Below, piece after piece: positions 5,458 through 6,504 of a stretch of 6,504 nucleotides of DNA. Under the pieces are notes generated by a model, which saw only the letters and a list, made by a program, of their open reading frames with translations, searched no databases and had not been told where the DNA came from. The first letter of the stretch is position 1. Every line of letters begins with the position of its first letter. The stretch is from contig JBFWNZ010000226.1 of the NCBI GenBank assembly GCA_050250795.1, positions 1 to 6,504 on the forward strand, given 5' to 3'. This stretch comes from JBFWNZ01 sp050250795 (GTDB lineage: Bacteria > Pseudomonadota > Alphaproteobacteria > UBA8366). The position numbers and the translations under genes were made by a program.

Positions 5458-6504
5458 TTACCGCCAGACTGCCAGCGGCTCGGTGAGGATGTTCGGCGGC
5501 AGGCCCTGGCAGAACACCTTCTGGGCATTCAGGGAACCGCAGATGGCAATCACGTCCTGCTGGGCCAGGCCGGTCAGCAGGGCATTGTGCAGCAGGATCG
5601 GACGGCGGGTCGACGGCACGATCGTCGGGCGCCCGCGGCGCTGTGCGGGCGGCAGCAGCTTGAGCGTGCTGGCGATCCGCGCATTGGCTTCCTTGGTGGT
5701 CGGAAATGCGCCGAACAGAACGCCCCAGCCCGGCAGCCGGCCCTTCGAAGGCTGCCCGGTCTCGGCGGCGGCGATGGCGGCGTCGCAGGTGCCGGGATCG
5801 AGCACATGCGGCGGTGTCTCGCCGGCCGTGGCGATTGCCGGCTGGGCCATGGCGAGCGGCGAGCGGTCGATATCGTCGATCCGGGATCGGAAGGCGGCAT
5901 CGATGAGATTTGCAGCCTCCCGGTTGCGGGCTCCCGATGTGGAGCCGCCAAGAACGACCGTGATCAAGGTACGTCCGGCACGCTCTGCGGCGAGGATCAC
6001 ATTGTAGCCCGACCAGCAGGTGAAACCCGTCTTCATGCCGATGGCACCCGGAACGGAATCCAGCAGTCCGTTGCTGGTGGCGAGGCGTCGCGAGCCGATC
6101 TGCGCGAAACGGCGCGAGAACATATCGGCATGCTTGGGGAACCGGCTAAGGGTTTCCTGGGCCAGCAAGGCGGCATCGCGCGCGGTGATCCGGGCGGCCG
6201 GATCGGGCAGGCCGGAAGCATTCGTGAAGTGGGTCCCGTGCATGCCGATCCGTTCGGCGGCGCCGTTCATCCGGTCGACGAAGGCGGCCTCGCTGCCCGC
6301 AACCGCTTCTGCAAGGACGACCGCGGTGTCGTTCGCGGAATGCACCACCGTGGCCAGCAGCGCCGCCTCCAGCGAGAGTTTCGAGCCCGGGGCCAGATAT
6401 GCCTTGCGCTCAGGCTGGTCCGCGGCGGCCTCGGATACCGTCAGTTGGTCCTTCAGCGACAGCCGTCCCTCGTCGACGGCTTCCAGCGTCAGATAGGCCG
6501 TCAT
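5458..6504 (-). CDS. D-Ala-D-Ala carboxypeptidase with C-terminal SPOR-like domain (5' end off window)
   Basis: This is a penicillin-binding protein of the DacA/DacC (peptidase S11) class. It trims the terminal D-Ala from peptidoglycan pentapeptides in the periplasm. The visible 348 residues begin at MTAYLTLEAVDEGRLSL, which in this family follows directly after the SxxK motif, so the signal peptide and catalytic Ser/Lys lie just beyond 6504; the ATG at the window edge is internal. The SxN motif is S56-A57-N58 (HSANDTAVVLAE), NASGLPD is at 95-101, and the KTG triad is K158-T159-G160 (IGMKTGFTCWSGYN). The catalytic domain ends near residue 210. A low-complexity linker then leads to a SPOR-like domain (about 259-333): GWGVLFGAFPTTKEANARI and AICGSLNAQKVFCQG, with C322 and C332 as a possible disulfide. 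No PBP5-type C-terminal beta domain or amphipathic membrane anchor is visible. It is the first gene in a same-strand run with the rhomboid and nitroreductase genes. Confidence 0.93.
   Translation of the reverse strand: MTAYLTLEAVDEGRLSLKDQLTVSEAAADQPERKAYLAPGSKLSLEAALLATVVHSANDTAVVLAEAVAGSEAAFVDRMNGAAERIGMHGTHFTNASGLPDPAARITARDAALLAQETLSRFPKHADMFSRRFAQIGSRRLATSNGLLDSVPGAIGMKTGFTCWSGYNVILAAERAGRTLITVVLGGSTSGARNREAANLIDAAFRSRIDDIDRSPLAMAQPAIATAGETPPHVLDPGTCDAAIAAAETGQPSKGRLPGWGVLFGAFPTTKEANARIASTLKLLPPAQRRGRPTIVPSTRRPILLHNALLTGLAQQDVIAICGSLNAQKVFCQGLPPNILTEPLAVWR

Noticed and set aside
4781..6007. 408-codon plus-strand open frame across the rhomboid and carboxypeptidase genes
   Set aside because: It covers both catalytic genes antisense, bridges their intergenic gap, and has no recognisable motif.

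Overview
The window is a GC-rich bacterial chromosomal segment. Its third codon positions are dominated by G/C, and long spurious ORFs lie antisense to the real genes. Gene content points to an alphaproteobacterium, most plausibly Rhodospirillales-like: an OmpA-family barrel porin with a Pro/Ala linker, a D,D-carboxypeptidase ending in a SPOR-like domain, a short PilZ protein and a YdjA-like nitroreductase. That placement rests on family resemblance, not on a database search. I see no mobile element, tRNA, rRNA, CRISPR array or prophage sequence.

Left part (1-890): the 3' end of an alanine dehydrogenase gene (ald, plus strand) runs directly into a convergent PilZ-domain gene (minus strand) with no base between them. 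The two stop codons together form TGATCA. A short region (766-890) then separates the divergent pilZ and aguA starts.

Centre-left (891-2792): a tight two-gene operon, aguA-aguB, encodes agmatine deiminase and N-carbamoylputrescine amidase, the two steps from agmatine to putrescine. The genes are 3 nt apart, and a strong Shine-Dalgarno for aguB sits inside the end of aguA. Arginine decarboxylase, the usual source of agmatine, is not in the window.

Centre (2793-4045): aguB converges on a minus-strand ompA-like gene across a GC-rich intrinsic terminator. The T-rich tail of that terminator lies on the ompA side. Upstream of the porin gene is the most AT-rich stretch of the window. It has a strong ribosome binding site, a candidate promoter, and a perfect 6-6-6 palindrome centred on the candidate -10 box.

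Right part (4046-6504): three minus-strand genes follow each other in the order D,D-carboxypeptidase (5' end off the window), rhomboid intramembrane protease, nitroreductase. Gaps are about 60 nt. The rhomboid gene lacks a Shine-Dalgarno but has a promoter-like pair whose predicted start point falls on the A of its ATG, suggesting a leaderless transcript.

Overall this is mostly ordinary housekeeping and envelope sequence. I found no convincing new multi-gene system. The most useful leads are regulatory: the ompA palindrome, the possible leaderless rhomboid mRNA, and the zero-gap ald/pilZ convergence. The SPOR-bearing carboxypeptidase and its neighbour set are also worth a look.
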